Shown here piece by piece: positions 7,301 through 15,176 of a stretch of 37,214 nucleotides of DNA (position 1 is the first letter of the stretch; each line of letters starts with the position of its first letter). The notes beneath the pieces were generated by a model. That model had not been told where the DNA came from and did no database searches. It saw only the letters and a list, made by a program, of their open reading frames with translations. Source of the stretch: Chloroflexota bacterium (lineage in GTDB: Bacteria; Chloroflexota; Anaerolineae; Aggregatilineales; Phototrophicaceae). A program made the translations under genes and the position numbers. Where the stretch lies: positions 1-37,214 of the forward strand of contig WTGC01000122.1 of assembly GCA_011523705.1 (NCBI GenBank), written 5' to 3'.

Positions 7301-8515
7301 TCGATAATACCGCCTGCCCTTGATCGCTTCCGGCAGCAGGCTTTCGTCAGTATAGGCTTGGTAGCCATCGCCGTAGCCCAGTTCGCGCATCAGCTGGGTA
7401 GGCGCGTTGCGGATTTGCAGCGGGATCGACAGGTTGCCGTGTTCCTTGACATCATCCAGGGCCCGGAAATAGCCATCGCCGGCGGCGCGATTCTTGGGCG
7501 CGGTCGCCAGGTAAGCGACGCCATGCGCCAGGTTGAATTGGCATTCAGGCAAGCCAATGGTCTCAACAGCGCGGAAGACATCGTTGGCGACGGTCAGCGC
7601 GTCGGAATCGGCGATGCCGATGTCTTCGCTGGCGAAGATGACCATGCGGCGGGCGATGAACTTGGGGTCTTCGCCGCTGTCGATCATGCGCGCGCAATAA
7701 TACAGCGCAGCGTCGACATCGCTTGCGCGCATGCTCTTGATGAAGGCGCTGATGGTGTTGTAATGCTCTTCGCCGGTTTTGTCATAGCGCAGGTGTTTGG
7801 ACTGCAAAGTGTCGCGCAGGTGCTCAACGGTGATGGCGGCGGCGCGATAAAGGCGGGCGGCGTTCTCCAGCAGATTGAGGGCGGCGCGCGCATCGCCGTT
7901 GGCGTAATTGGCGAGAAAGTGGATGGCGTCTGCATCGATGTCGACAGCCAGCGCGCTGATGCCGCGAGCGATTATCTGCTCGATCTCGGCGCTGGTGAGC
8001 GGATTCAGCGTGAAGACTTGCATGCGTGAGAGCAGCGCCGAGATGACTTCGAAGCTGGGATTCTCGGTGGTGGCGCCGATGAGGGTGATCGTGCCGTCCT
8101 CGACATAAGGCAGCAGGAAATCTTGCTGCGCCTTGTTGAAGCGGTGAATCTCATCGAGGAAGAGGATGACGCCTTCGGCTGGCGCTTCGGCATTGGGCGC
8201 GGCGAAGAGGCTCGGCTGGCTGTTATTGACGGCTGCAGTCCCTTTGACCGAATCGACTATGCGCCGCAGTTCCGCTTTTCCGGCCGAGACTGCTGAGAGA
8301 TTGTAGAAGGGTCTCTCGGTGACTTCGGCGATCATGCGGGCGAGGGTGGTCTTGCCGACGCCGGGCGGTCCCCAGAAGACCATGCTGGGCACGGTCCGCT
8401 GTTGCAACGCGCGGTAAAGCGGCTTGCCCTCGCCGACCAGATGGGATTGCCCGATGAAGCCGCTCAGGTCGCGCGGTCGGATGCGTTCGGCGAGGGGAGG
8501 GGATGAAAGAACCAT
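7271..8515 (-). CDS. rarA: Replication-associated recombination protein RarA (MgsA)
   Basis: AAA+ ATPase of the clamp-loader/RuvB-like group that acts at stalled replication forks, 414 aa. Walker A is GPPGVGKT (49-56), Walker B is ILFLDEIH (117-124), and the sensor-1 region GATTENPSFEVISALLSR follows. The C-terminal half carries the family's tetramerisation region (SEDIGIADSDALTVANDVF; ECQFNLAHGVAYLA). No strong ribosome site is visible; the gene starts 45 bases after the stop of the upstream membrane-anchored protein, so it probably shares that transcript. The last residues (RSMST) and the stop are supplied by an inserted repeat, but the conserved fold appears complete. Confidence 0.97.
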   Translation of the reverse strand: MVLSSPPLAERIRPRDLSGFIGQSHLVGEGKPLYRALQQRTVPSMVFWGPPGVGKTTLARMIAEVTERPFYNLSAVSAGKAELRRIVDSVKGTAAVNNSQPSLFAAPNAEAPAEGVILFLDEIHRFNKAQQDFLLPYVEDGTITLIGATTENPSFEVISALLSRMQVFTLNPLTSAEIEQIIARGISALAVDIDADAIHFLANYANGDARAALNLLENAARLYRAAAITVEHLRDTLQSKHLRYDKTGEEHYNTISAFIKSMRASDVDAALYYCARMIDSGEDPKFIARRMVIFASEDIGIADSDALTVANDVFRAVETIGLPECQFNLAHGVAYLATAPKNRAAGDGYFRALDDVKEHGNLSIPLQIRNAPTQLMRELGYGDGYQAYTDESLLPEAIKGRRYYRPHPRRSMST

Positions 8516-8560
8516 GGTTTGGCTTTCGGCAATTATCGCTAGCCCCGGCGGGGAAATGGC

Positions 8561-9268
8561 CTACTCCTCCATCCATAACGGGTGGGCGAAGGAGGCGAAT
8601 GCGCCACCCTCGCTGTTCAGGAAGTTTACTCTATCGATTTGAATGGGTTCATCCCGGCGAATCACTTGGGCGTAGGCGATGCGATATGTTTCGCTGCGGC
8701 TGACACTCCCATCCGCCAACTGCAATTCCACCCAGCTTGCTAACCCGTAGGCGGGACCGGCGACCAGCGCGTAGTGTATCGTCTTCCCCATTGATGGCGC
8801 CTCCCAATAGGTGATGCTGGGCGGCTTGGCGTCAACCATTTGGTATTCGCAGATCGGGAAAACCTCTTGTTTGCTGTACCAGCCGCCAAAGATATCTTGC
8901 GCTTCAGCCACGATAACGGCGGTAATGCAGAGTTCAACATGGTTATCGCTTCTTGCACGCCATTCGAACAAGACTAGCTGAGCGTCCAAATCCGGCAGCG
9001 GTTCCTGATGGTAGACTTCGGGACCGCGATATTCTATGGAACTCAAGGTGAATTCATTGTGCATCAGCTTGGAGTATCGCTCTGGATAACCGGCAATCAG
9101 CGCTTCCGGCGTTCTGCCCCGTTCGCTCACCGAGACTGCCAACGAATAAGCGTACTTGGTTGCGCCGATCAGGAGCAGGCCAGCGAGAAGGAAGACCAGG
9201 GTGCGGCGCCGTCGGTTTGGCTGCGGCTTCCCCTTCGGTTTGGCTTCGCTCTTCTGTCTTGATTTCAT
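8561..9268 (-). CDS. Membrane-anchored protein of unknown function
   Basis: Protein of 235 aa not recognised. A basic N-terminus (KSRQKSEAKPKGKPQPNRRRR) is followed by one hydrophobic helix at about residues 23-42, so the remaining ~190 residues probably face outside the cytoplasm. That part is rich in aromatic and beta-type sequence and contains three cysteines or fewer. Start at 9268 is preferred to 9286 because GGTGGAG sits nine bases before it. It lies between the DinB-like gene (46 bases upstream) and rarA (45 bases downstream), all on one strand; the link to rarA function may be only shared transcription. Confidence 0.75.
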   Translation of the reverse strand: MKSRQKSEAKPKGKPQPNRRRRTLVFLLAGLLLIGATKYAYSLAVSVSERGRTPEALIAGYPERYSKLMHNEFTLSSIEYRGPEVYHQEPLPDLDAQLVLFEWRARSDNHVELCITAVIVAEAQDIFGGWYSKQEVFPICEYQMVDAKPPSITYWEAPSMGKTIHYALVAGPAYGLASWVELQLADGSVSRSETYRIAYAQVIRRDEPIQIDRVNFLNSEGGAFASFAHPLWMEE

Positions 9269-9314
9269 GGCAGAAATCTCCACCATCTCAATGCTGCCGA
9301 GCGAGGGATCCCCG

Positions 9315-9803
9315 TCAATCGCGGATGATCTTCACGATCTGATGCAAGTGATCGAGGTCATGGTAGGCGCTGAGTATGACCTGGTCATTGAGTGTGAAGC
9401 CGCCGCCATCAGCCGGGCGACCGGGCCGCTCCCAGAGATCTTCGTCATCTTCGGGCAAGGAGGCCAGAAACGCATGATAGTCGGCGCTGACGCCCAGCCA
9501 TCTTTGCAGGAGGTCCATGGCGTCTTGCTCGGCGTAGCCGGCGTCCTTGACCCGTTCGTCCACAGTCTTGCCCGAGCCACCCGGCGGCTCCTCACCAGCG
9601 ACAAGCGCCCGCGCCCGCGCCAGGAAGTAGCTATCGGTATCGGCGAGATGGCCGAGGACTTCGGAAATGGTCCAGCCATCGCCGCCATCGCGTTTGTCGA
9701 AGACGGCGGGATCGCTGATAGTCGAAAGAAGATGCTCGATATTGAGCATGTGCTTTTCCAGCGCCATGATCTGCCAGCGCCGGTATCGGGGCATTGGGGA
9801 CAT
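9315..9803 (-). CDS. DinB-family (DUF664-like) four-helix protein
   Basis: Predicted four-helix-bundle protein of 162 aa. Histidines of the usual DinB metal triad are visible in LGHLADTDSYFLAR near residue 50 and in SAYHDLDHLHQIVKI near the C-terminus. DinB-type proteins include thiol-dependent transferases and stress-induced proteins of unknown function; the reaction here cannot be told. The ATG at 9803 has a GAGGAG site 7 bases upstream, better than the longer frame from 9836. A promoter lies just before it (9835-9863). First gene of the run leading to rarA. Confidence 0.85.
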   Translation of the reverse strand: MSPMPRYRRWQIMALEKHMLNIEHLLSTISDPAVFDKRDGGDGWTISEVLGHLADTDSYFLARARALVAGEEPPGGSGKTVDERVKDAGYAEQDAMDLLQRWLGVSADYHAFLASLPEDDEDLWERPGRPADGGGFTLNDQVILSAYHDLDHLHQIVKIIRD

Positions 9804-9834
9804 TATTCGCTCCTCAGTTTTGAATTCGGCGCGC

Positions 9835-9863
9835 ATTATAGCATAGCGCCGGCTTGGCGTCAG
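9835..9863 (-). promoter_or_regulatory. Sigma-70 promoter for the DinB-rarA gene run
   Basis: On the minus strand CTGACG (9858-9863), 17 bases, then a perfect TATAAT (9835-9840), about 32 bases before the DinB-like start. It overlaps the last codons of the upstream gene fragment at 9860-10303. Confidence 0.65.
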
Positions 9864-10303
9864 TCCAGCGCTCCGCTGCGAGCCTCCTCCAGCAGCTTCA
9901 ATGCTTTGCGGGCGATGGCGACGGTGGGGTTGGCGCTGGTGCCCGGGGCGCGCTCCATGAGCACCTCGAGGAAAAACTCGTCGATAGCGAATAGCGCGAC
10001 CGAGCCGTAGAGACCGCGACCGATGACATGCGGTTTGGGGAACTCTTCAATGGTATTCTCGTCTTCGATGCCTTCGCGAATGCCCTTCAGTCGCTCATAA
10101 TGCGCGGTCGCATCGGCGGGACTATTGAACTGGCCGAACGTCATATTGAAGACGTTGGCGGCCTGGTCGCGATAGAAGACGCGCACGGCATTGCCATTCT
10201 GCACGTTAGGCGGCGTTTCGACGCCGTCAAAGCGCGAGTAATCGCGGCGCCACTGGGTATCGGTGAAGATCTCGCGCGGCAGATTGTCAAGGATGATCGG
10301 CAA
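9860..10303 (-). pseudogene. Second domain of TGA-split lipoprotein
   Basis: This open frame of 147 codons from a TTG is in the same reading frame as the lipoprotein at 10313-10990 and separated from it only by TGA and three codons. It is a diverged copy of that protein's domain: both have a tryptophan start (QWKRNY / QWRRDY), a GLYGS motif and a following F-x-ID-x(F/Y)F motif. The similarity reaches back to the stop codon, so this looks like the second domain of a former or recoded 376-residue protein. It could be translated separately by reinitiation from the TTG, by stop read-through, or be a decayed end. Function unknown. Confidence 0.7.
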
Positions 10304-10312
10304 GACGTCTCT

Positions 10313-10990
10313 TCAACCGCCTGCGGTGGCGTCGGCGGTCGCCACGGCTTCAAACTCCGCGCGCTTGTCATCAAAGAAACGCAGCGCCGCGCGCGACAGA
10401 GGCAGCAGAGGGCTTGACGAGGTGGTGAAAATCTCGATGAAGACTTCAATGAAGTAATTGTCGATTTGGAATAAGCCGAAGGAACCGTAGAGCCCGCCGC
10501 CAGTAAGGTTGGGCGTCGGCAGAGAATCATCCGGCGCCAGATTTACTAGAGATGAACGGAGCTCCTGCTTGCGCTCGAATTCGGCGAGCGCGCTTTGCGC
10601 ATCGGGGAAGATGACGAAGTTCAGGCTCATCTTGCTGCCTTGCTGGGTGAAGAAATAAATCTCCCTGCCAACGGCGGGTTTGCGCACGCCAAGGATGCGC
10701 TCCACGCCATCGTCGCCGACTTCATAGTTGCGCTTCCATTGTTCTTCGCCGGCGGACAGCGGGTTGGGCAGCAGCTCAATGAGGCGCTCCATGATGTCCA
10801 GGTTTACTTGGTAAGGGTCGATATAGTCTTCTGGAGGCGGCGTGGGCGAAGGTGTGGCGGTTGGCAGCGGCGTGGGCGTGGGCGAGGGGGTGATGTGAAA
10901 ATCAACCGGCGGGCGGCAGGCGGAAAGAACGAGCAGCGCCATCAGGCTAAGAAGCGAAAGCCGGCGGAGGGAAATTGCTGTCGCGTTCAT
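10313..10990 (-). CDS. Lipoprotein with PsbP-like-sized domain
   Basis: Secreted lipoprotein, 225 aa from the ATG at 10990 (GGAG lies upstream; a TTG at 10996 is less likely). The signal peptide ends in the lipobox VLSAC with Cys25, followed by a Pro/Thr linker (about residues 34-53) typical of Chloroflexota exported proteins. One domain of about 140 residues follows, with GGGLYGSFGLFQIDNYF near its end. It ends with a short Ala/Thr-rich linker and a TGA, after which the same frame continues into a second copy of the domain. The start lies within a few bases of the ABC ATPase stop, so it is co-transcribed with the sugar importer. Function unknown. Confidence 0.8.
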   Translation of the reverse strand: MNATAISLRRLSLLSLMALLVLSACRPPVDFHITPSPTPTPLPTATPSPTPPPEDYIDPYQVNLDIMERLIELLPNPLSAGEEQWKRNYEVGDDGVERILGVRKPAVGREIYFFTQQGSKMSLNFVIFPDAQSALAEFERKQELRSSLVNLAPDDSLPTPNLTGGGLYGSFGLFQIDNYFIEVFIEIFTTSSSPLLPLSRAALRFFDDKRAEFEAVATADATAGG

Positions 10991-10992
10991 AG

Positions 10993-11796
10993 TCAATCTC
11001 CAACTGCCGCTTCTTCATACAGTCGTAGGCGCTCGGGGATCTGCCCAGTGACGATCATATCGGCGACTTCGTTCTCGGTCACTTCGCTCTTGTAGAAATC
11101 GCCCAGCTTGTGCCCTCGTTCAATAATGGTGAAGCGGTCGGCCACTTCGTAGACGTGACGGATGTTGTGCGTGATGAAGATGACGCTCATGCCTTGTTCT
11201 TTGGCGGCGATCGTGTAGTCGAGCACCTTTTGCGTCTCGCCCACCGAAAGCGCCGAAGTCGGCTCGTCGAGGATGAGCAGCTTCTTGCCGAAGTATACGG
11301 CGCGGCCGATCGCAATGGACTGCCGCTCCCCGCCAGACATAGTGCCGACCGTCTCTTCCGGGTCGCGGATGTGGATGCCTACGTCCGCCAGCGCGTGAAT
11401 GGATTCGCTCGCCATCAGCTTCTTGTCCATAAAGTGAAAGGGACCAACCTTGTAGGTCGGTTCTTGGCCGAGCCAGAAATTACGCGCGATGCTCATCAGC
11501 GGCACGAGAGCGAGATCCTGGTGCACCGTCTCGATGCCGAGCTCGCGCGCGTCGTGTGGCGAGGCGATGTCGACCGCGTCGCCATCAAAGAAGATCTGCC
11601 CGCGGGTCAACGTATGGAAGCCGGTCAGCACCTTGATGAGGGTCGATTTGCCGGCGCCATTATCGCCCAGCAAGCCGACAATCTCTTGCCGATCGACGTG
11701 AAAATCAATGCCGCGCAAAACTTGTACGCTGCCGAAATACTTGTGGATATCGATCATATCCACCAGGGCATCGGGGTTTTTCTGTTTGTATTCCAT
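10993..11796 (-). CDS. Sugar ABC importer ATPase (FrcA/RbsA-type, single domain)
   Basis: Cytoplasmic ATPase of the ribose/xylose/fructose-type importer, 267 aa, one nucleotide-binding domain rather than the two found in RbsA or XylG. Walker A GDNGAGKST (44-52), signature SGGERQ (154-159), Walker B LLILDEP (173-179) and switch histidine in FITHN are all present. It works with the permease at 12831-14936 and the binding protein at 15175-16161. These are separated from it by a cassette of small genes, which is unusual because the three are normally adjacent. No strong ribosome site is seen. Confidence 0.95.
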   Translation of the reverse strand: MEYKQKNPDALVDMIDIHKYFGSVQVLRGIDFHVDRQEIVGLLGDNGAGKSTLIKVLTGFHTLTRGQIFFDGDAVDIASPHDARELGIETVHQDLALVPLMSIARNFWLGQEPTYKVGPFHFMDKKLMASESIHALADVGIHIRDPEETVGTMSGGERQSIAIGRAVYFGKKLLILDEPTSALSVGETQKVLDYTIAAKEQGMSVIFITHNIRHVYEVADRFTIIERGHKLGDFYKSEVTENEVADMIVTGQIPERLRLYEEAAVGD

Positions 11797-11830
11797 GATT
11801 GACGCTTTCTACGCTTTTAGTTGTATTTGT

Positions 11831-11853
11831 AGGCGAGCCGCCCGCTCGCCCCT
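11831..11853. repeat. Palindromic dispersed repeat (REP-like), copy 3
   Basis: AGGCGAGC...GCTCGCCCCTGC, a shortened relative of the repeats at 913-939 and 1024-1050. It lies between the ATPase start and the left direct repeat of the small-gene cassette. Confidence 0.65.
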
Positions 11854-11858
11854 GCGTG

Positions 11859-11887
11859 CATTCAAATATTGGGGCGCCGGGCCGCTA
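11859..11887. repeat. Left direct repeat bounding the small-gene cassette
   Basis: 29 bases (CATTCAAATATTGGGGCGCC and onward to CTA) matching 12805-12833 at 23 of 29 positions without gaps. The right copy ends on the stop codon of the permease gene. The two copies enclose about 0.9 kb of lower-GC DNA. Confidence 0.65.
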
Positions 11888-11921
11888 ATCGAAAGAGAAT
11901 CACAAAAGCGGGCGTAGGACG

Positions 11922-12014
11922 TTAGATCGCTGCCGTTTCTTGGTGTTTGCGCTCATCCCCTAACGTCCCTCTCCTGCGCTGGCTCATGATGTACTCGGTC
12001 GTTCGCTGGCTCAT
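11922..12014 (-). CDS. Possible 30-aa peptide
   Basis: A short open frame starting at an ATG with a strong GAGAGGAG site about 6 bases upstream. The peptide is polar, with two MSQR repeats, and matches no family I recognise. The leader (TCTCCTCTC on the plus strand) resembles the one before the gene at 12352-12762. It may be real, but short length and low complexity make this uncertain. It lies inside the cassette between permease and ATPase genes. Confidence 0.25.
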   Translation of the reverse strand: MSQRTTEYIMSQRRRGTLGDERKHQETAAI

Positions 12015-12073
12015 GGCTTCTCCTCTCGGTACGCTCGCACTGTAGCGCGGAAAAGGTGGTAGCTGTTTTCGTT

Positions 12074-12334
12074 TTATGTGCTGCTTTTGTAGCACTTGAG
12101 CCATTCGCTAGCTAAGTAGGTTTTGACGTGTTTGCCGTTGTCGATTTCCTCGATGAGCAGATCGTTGATGTCTTTGCATCCTGTTAAGTATCTGGTGACG
12201 TAGCTGCGGTGTCTTTTGTACTGGTGGTCATTCGTATAGACAACTCTAAGTGGTGTGTTTTCGTGGTCACCTTTCAGCAAATGGCGGCGCAGAATTATGA
12301 AGTGAGAATCTGAGTCCATAATTGTCTTTTCCAT
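12074..12334 (-). CDS. Small cytoplasmic protein, unknown
   Basis: 86 aa, not recognised. Charged and histidine-rich sequence (HFIILRRHLLKGDHENTPLR; YKRHRSYVTRYLTGCKDINDLL) with no signal peptide or membrane helix. The ribosome site is weak; a second in-frame ATG six codons in is an alternative. Base composition is clearly lower in GC than the surrounding transporter genes, as for the neighbour at 12352-12762, consistent with recent acquisition of the whole cassette. Confidence 0.5.
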   Translation of the reverse strand: MEKTIMDSDSHFIILRRHLLKGDHENTPLRVVYTNDHQYKRHRSYVTRYLTGCKDINDLLIEEIDNGKHVKTYLASEWLKCYKSST

Positions 12335-12351
12335 TGTTTCACGGTGAGGGG

Positions 12352-12762
12352 CTAGCGATAGCTATTGTATCCGTCTATGAAGCCTTTGATGAATTCTTCG
12401 ATGAATTCTAGAATGAAGCCGTCGATTGCTATCTCGATAATCAAAGAGAAGATGAAGATGCAAGCGAATCCCTTCAATGCAGCTTTGGTGCGTCCGCCTG
12501 AATCTTTGCTGATTATGTCAATCAGGAATGCGGCAGGGATAGCGATTATCCCGATAACGAAGCCAAGGAAGATCCACATATTGTCGCTTGAATGATCTAT
12601 AATTTGCCGATGTGACTGCGGCTCGTGATAGTAATGGTGATGGTGATGGATTTCGGCTGGCGACTGCTGGATCATCTCGCGCTTACGTTTTGGGCGGTCA
12701 AATTCATAAGGCGGCTCATTGTTTTGCAACCATTCTGGTTCGTGTCTGTATTGGTCGGTCAT
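12352..12762 (-). CDS. Small His-rich membrane protein, unknown
   Basis: 136 aa with a polar N-terminal half carrying a histidine/tyrosine cluster (IHHHHHYYHEP, about residues 38-48) and two hydrophobic helices at about residues 62-82 and 95-118. The cluster could bind metal, but this is inference. The ATG at 12762 has GAGAGGAG seven bases upstream and is preferred over 12807. The gene lies between the sugar permease and its ATPase, inside a segment bounded by 29-bp direct repeats and of lower GC than its surroundings. No family recognised. Confidence 0.65.
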   Translation of the reverse strand: MTDQYRHEPEWLQNNEPPYEFDRPKRKREMIQQSPAEIHHHHHYYHEPQSHRQIIDHSSDNMWIFLGFVIGIIAIPAAFLIDIISKDSGGRTKAALKGFACIFIFSLIIEIAIDGFILEFIEEFIKGFIDGYNSYR

Positions 12763-12804
12763 GACGTCTCCTCTCAGTTCACTGTCGCTGATTTTGCGCT
12801 CCTC

Positions 12805-12833
12805 CATTCGAATATTGGCGTGCCGAGCGTCTA
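12805..12833. repeat. Right direct repeat bounding the small-gene cassette
   Basis: Partner of 11859-11887 (23 of 29 identical). Its last three bases are the reversed stop codon of the permease at 12831-14936. Confidence 0.65.
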
Positions 12834-14936
12834 GTTTCGCTGCGCGCCGCGAACGAAGGTGTTGAGCACCACCGCCGCGATGATGATGACGCCGACTGTG
12901 CCGCTGAACAGGCGCGATTCAATGCCGACGAGCACGAGCCCGGTCTGCAGCATGCCGAAGATCAGCGCGCCCAGCAGCGAGCCGACCACGCTGCCGTAAC
13001 CGCCGGTCAGCAGGGCGCCGCCGATCACCGTCATGGCGATGACTTCCAGCTCCCAGCCTTGCCCTTTCAGGGGATCGACGCCGGGGTTGCGCGCGGTTTC
13101 ATAAATGGCGGCGATGCCGGTTAAGCCAGCGACAATGACGAAGTTCTGCACCTTGACGCGATCGACATTGACGCCTTGCGCGCGGGCGGCGCCTTCGTTG
13201 CCGCCGGCGGCGAATATGCTGTTGCCGAAGGATGTGCTGGTGAGGATGATGTGGAAGATCACCACGAAGATAAACCACCAAAGGATCGCCAGGCGGACGT
13301 TGGCGTCGCGCGGGATCTCAAGGTGGAAGAAGTCGCCTTCCGAACCGATGGCAGACACGCGCCCATTAAAGATATCGAAGTAGCCGACCTCAACGAGTCC
13401 ACCGCCGATGTGATAACCGAAGACGGCGACCAGCCAGACGACTATCGCCAGCAGTATGAGCAGGACGGCCAGGAAAACAACAAATCGTATGATGGCGCCG
13501 GATGTTCCGAAATCGCCGTTCTCCCTGCGGATGGACCAAGCGCGGCCCGCCCCTTGGAGCAGAACCGGCAAAACACGATAGGCGGTGAAAGCCACTAAAG
13601 CCAAGCCGATGACCGCCAGCGCGACGAAGACGATGTTGCTGATGGCGAAGACGGGGAACTCGGCATGATAATCGCGGTAGCGCAGGATTCGCCCGCCAGC
13701 GATCGCGACCAGGGTGATGGCGCGATAGGCGAGCAGGGTGCCCAAAGTGACGATGAAGGACGGAATGCGCGTGGTAATAAGCAGCACCCCGTTTACCGCG
13801 CCGAGGACCATCGCCACGAAGATGGCGAGAAGAGCCGCCGGGATCGGATCGAGCACACCAAGCACAGGCGCGCCTTCGGTCATGAAGAGCATGAATGACA
13901 AGGCGGCGACGCCGAGAACCGAGCCGACCGACAGATCGAACTCGCCGGAGATCATCAGGTAAGTGACGCCGATGGCGATGACGCCTTTCGTTGCCACATT
14001 GCTGAGGTAGGAGGCGATGGAGCTGGGTTCGAGGAAGAGGTCGGTCGCCATCGTGAAGGTCATGAAGATGGCGATGAAACCGATGATGGCGCCGGCGCTG
14101 GGGGATTTCGCCAGTTCAGCGCGGATGAATTTGCCGGGCGTCAGCGCGACGGCGCGGCGCAGTTCGTCCGATTCTTCGCGCATCTGGCGCACTTGGCGAT
14201 AACCAAAAAACGCGGGCAGGAAAAAGATCAATCCGGCCAGAATACGGTGATCTTCCGCTATGCGAATCTTGGTCTTGTCCAGGTGAAGCGGCACGGCATA
14301 AATGCCGGCGATAAGCACGCAGATAATCCCCAACGCGAAGACGAGCAAGATGGCTTGAATCAGCCGGCGGGGCGGCGCGACGATTAAGCGAACGCCTTCC
14401 ATCCGGCGCAGCGATTCCAGTGGCGGAATGATAAAGACGAATAGCGCCAGCAAGGCGATCAATACCAGAACCAGCACACTGATGCTGATCAAGCCTTCGC
14501 CAATCGAGAGCACCATGGGCACCAAGCCGCCGACTTCCTCGTTGATCTGCGCGCGCAAGTCAATGTTCTGGCCGAGCAGGAGCGCGAATTTCAGGCCCAC
14601 CGGGATGACCACGCTCAGCAGGATGGCGCCGCCGATGATGAGCGCGATGAAGAACATCCATTGGGACCAGCGCAGGCTTGACTGCTCGCGCCTTACGAGA
14701 CCGAAAGTCGTGCGGGCGCAGCAGACCGCGAAAATAACGCCGGCGATGATGACAATGATCTCATAGGCGTTGAAGTCGTCGAGCAGGAGATTTTCATATT
14801 CGCCCAATGGCATCCACCAGAGAAAGACCATCAAGGCGACGAGCGCGCCAATAAGCGTAAAGCCAAACATCAGGAGCGTGACCAGCAGCCCGATGTTTCG
14901 ACCTTCATTTTTATTTTCTAGGTAGGCTTGCATCAT
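12831..14936 (-). CDS. Sugar ABC permease, RbsC/XylH family, with long N-terminal extension
   Basis: Membrane subunit of the pentose/ribose-type importer. It has 701 aa, about twice the usual 320-400. The recognisable permease core starts near residue 285 (SGEFDLSVGSVLGVAALSFM; TTRIPSFIVTLGTLLAYRAI; FAAGGNEGAARAQGVNV; GGALLTGGYGSVVGSLLGAL). Before it come about six extra hydrophobic helices in residues 15-240. A further hydrophobic insert separates the two halves of the core near residues 475-560. The frame is continuous with no sign of fusion to another family that I recognise. It lies between its binding protein and, across a small-gene cassette, its ATPase. Confidence 0.9.
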   Translation of the reverse strand: MMQAYLENKNEGRNIGLLVTLLMFGFTLIGALVALMVFLWWMPLGEYENLLLDDFNAYEIIVIIAGVIFAVCCARTTFGLVRREQSSLRWSQWMFFIALIIGGAILLSVVIPVGLKFALLLGQNIDLRAQINEEVGGLVPMVLSIGEGLISISVLVLVLIALLALFVFIIPPLESLRRMEGVRLIVAPPRRLIQAILLVFALGIICVLIAGIYAVPLHLDKTKIRIAEDHRILAGLIFFLPAFFGYRQVRQMREESDELRRAVALTPGKFIRAELAKSPSAGAIIGFIAIFMTFTMATDLFLEPSSIASYLSNVATKGVIAIGVTYLMISGEFDLSVGSVLGVAALSFMLFMTEGAPVLGVLDPIPAALLAIFVAMVLGAVNGVLLITTRIPSFIVTLGTLLAYRAITLVAIAGGRILRYRDYHAEFPVFAISNIVFVALAVIGLALVAFTAYRVLPVLLQGAGRAWSIRRENGDFGTSGAIIRFVVFLAVLLILLAIVVWLVAVFGYHIGGGLVEVGYFDIFNGRVSAIGSEGDFFHLEIPRDANVRLAILWWFIFVVIFHIILTSTSFGNSIFAAGGNEGAARAQGVNVDRVKVQNFVIVAGLTGIAAIYETARNPGVDPLKGQGWELEVIAMTVIGGALLTGGYGSVVGSLLGALIFGMLQTGLVLVGIESRLFSGTVGVIIIAAVVLNTFVRGAQRN

Positions 14937-15127
14937 AAGCGATTTCCGGGAAGCAACTCAAGAAGAATGAAGAAATTCGTCGCCCGTTGCATGCCAGCGC
15001 GAACCGTGCAGTGGGGAACCCGGCGGATGGCTCGCCAGACCAATCACATTGGCCGCGGTTAGCGTATTTTCAGGCGCATATCAAGTATGCCGCAGCTGGG
15101 GCATTGCTGCCAGGCGGAGGGGATGAT

Positions 15128-15156
15128 AACGGGTGGGAAGCGCCTCCCCACCCGTT
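15128..15156 (-). terminator. 10-bp stem-loop between binding protein and permease
   Basis: AACGGGTGGG pairs perfectly with CCCACCCGTT over a 9-base loop. No T-tract follows on the minus strand, so a partial terminator or stabilising 3' hairpin for the binding-protein message is more likely than full termination. Confidence 0.6.
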
Positions 15157-15160
15157 GCGA

Positions 15161-15176
15161 AAACCGATATCGGTTT
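15161..15176. promoter_or_regulatory. 16-bp perfect palindrome at the binding-protein stop
   Basis: AAACCGATATCGGTTT, overlapping the stop codon of the binding-protein gene and just ahead of the larger stem-loop. It could be part of the same 3' RNA structure or a protein site; the sequence does not decide. Confidence 0.4.

Noticed and set aside
10301..10330. Selenocysteine coding at the TGA that splits the lipoprotein
   Set aside because: Only a 4-bp stem is found just downstream of the TGA, unlike a bacterial SECIS, and no sel genes for this pathway are nearby. The SelA-like gene at 34517 looks like the lyase branch.
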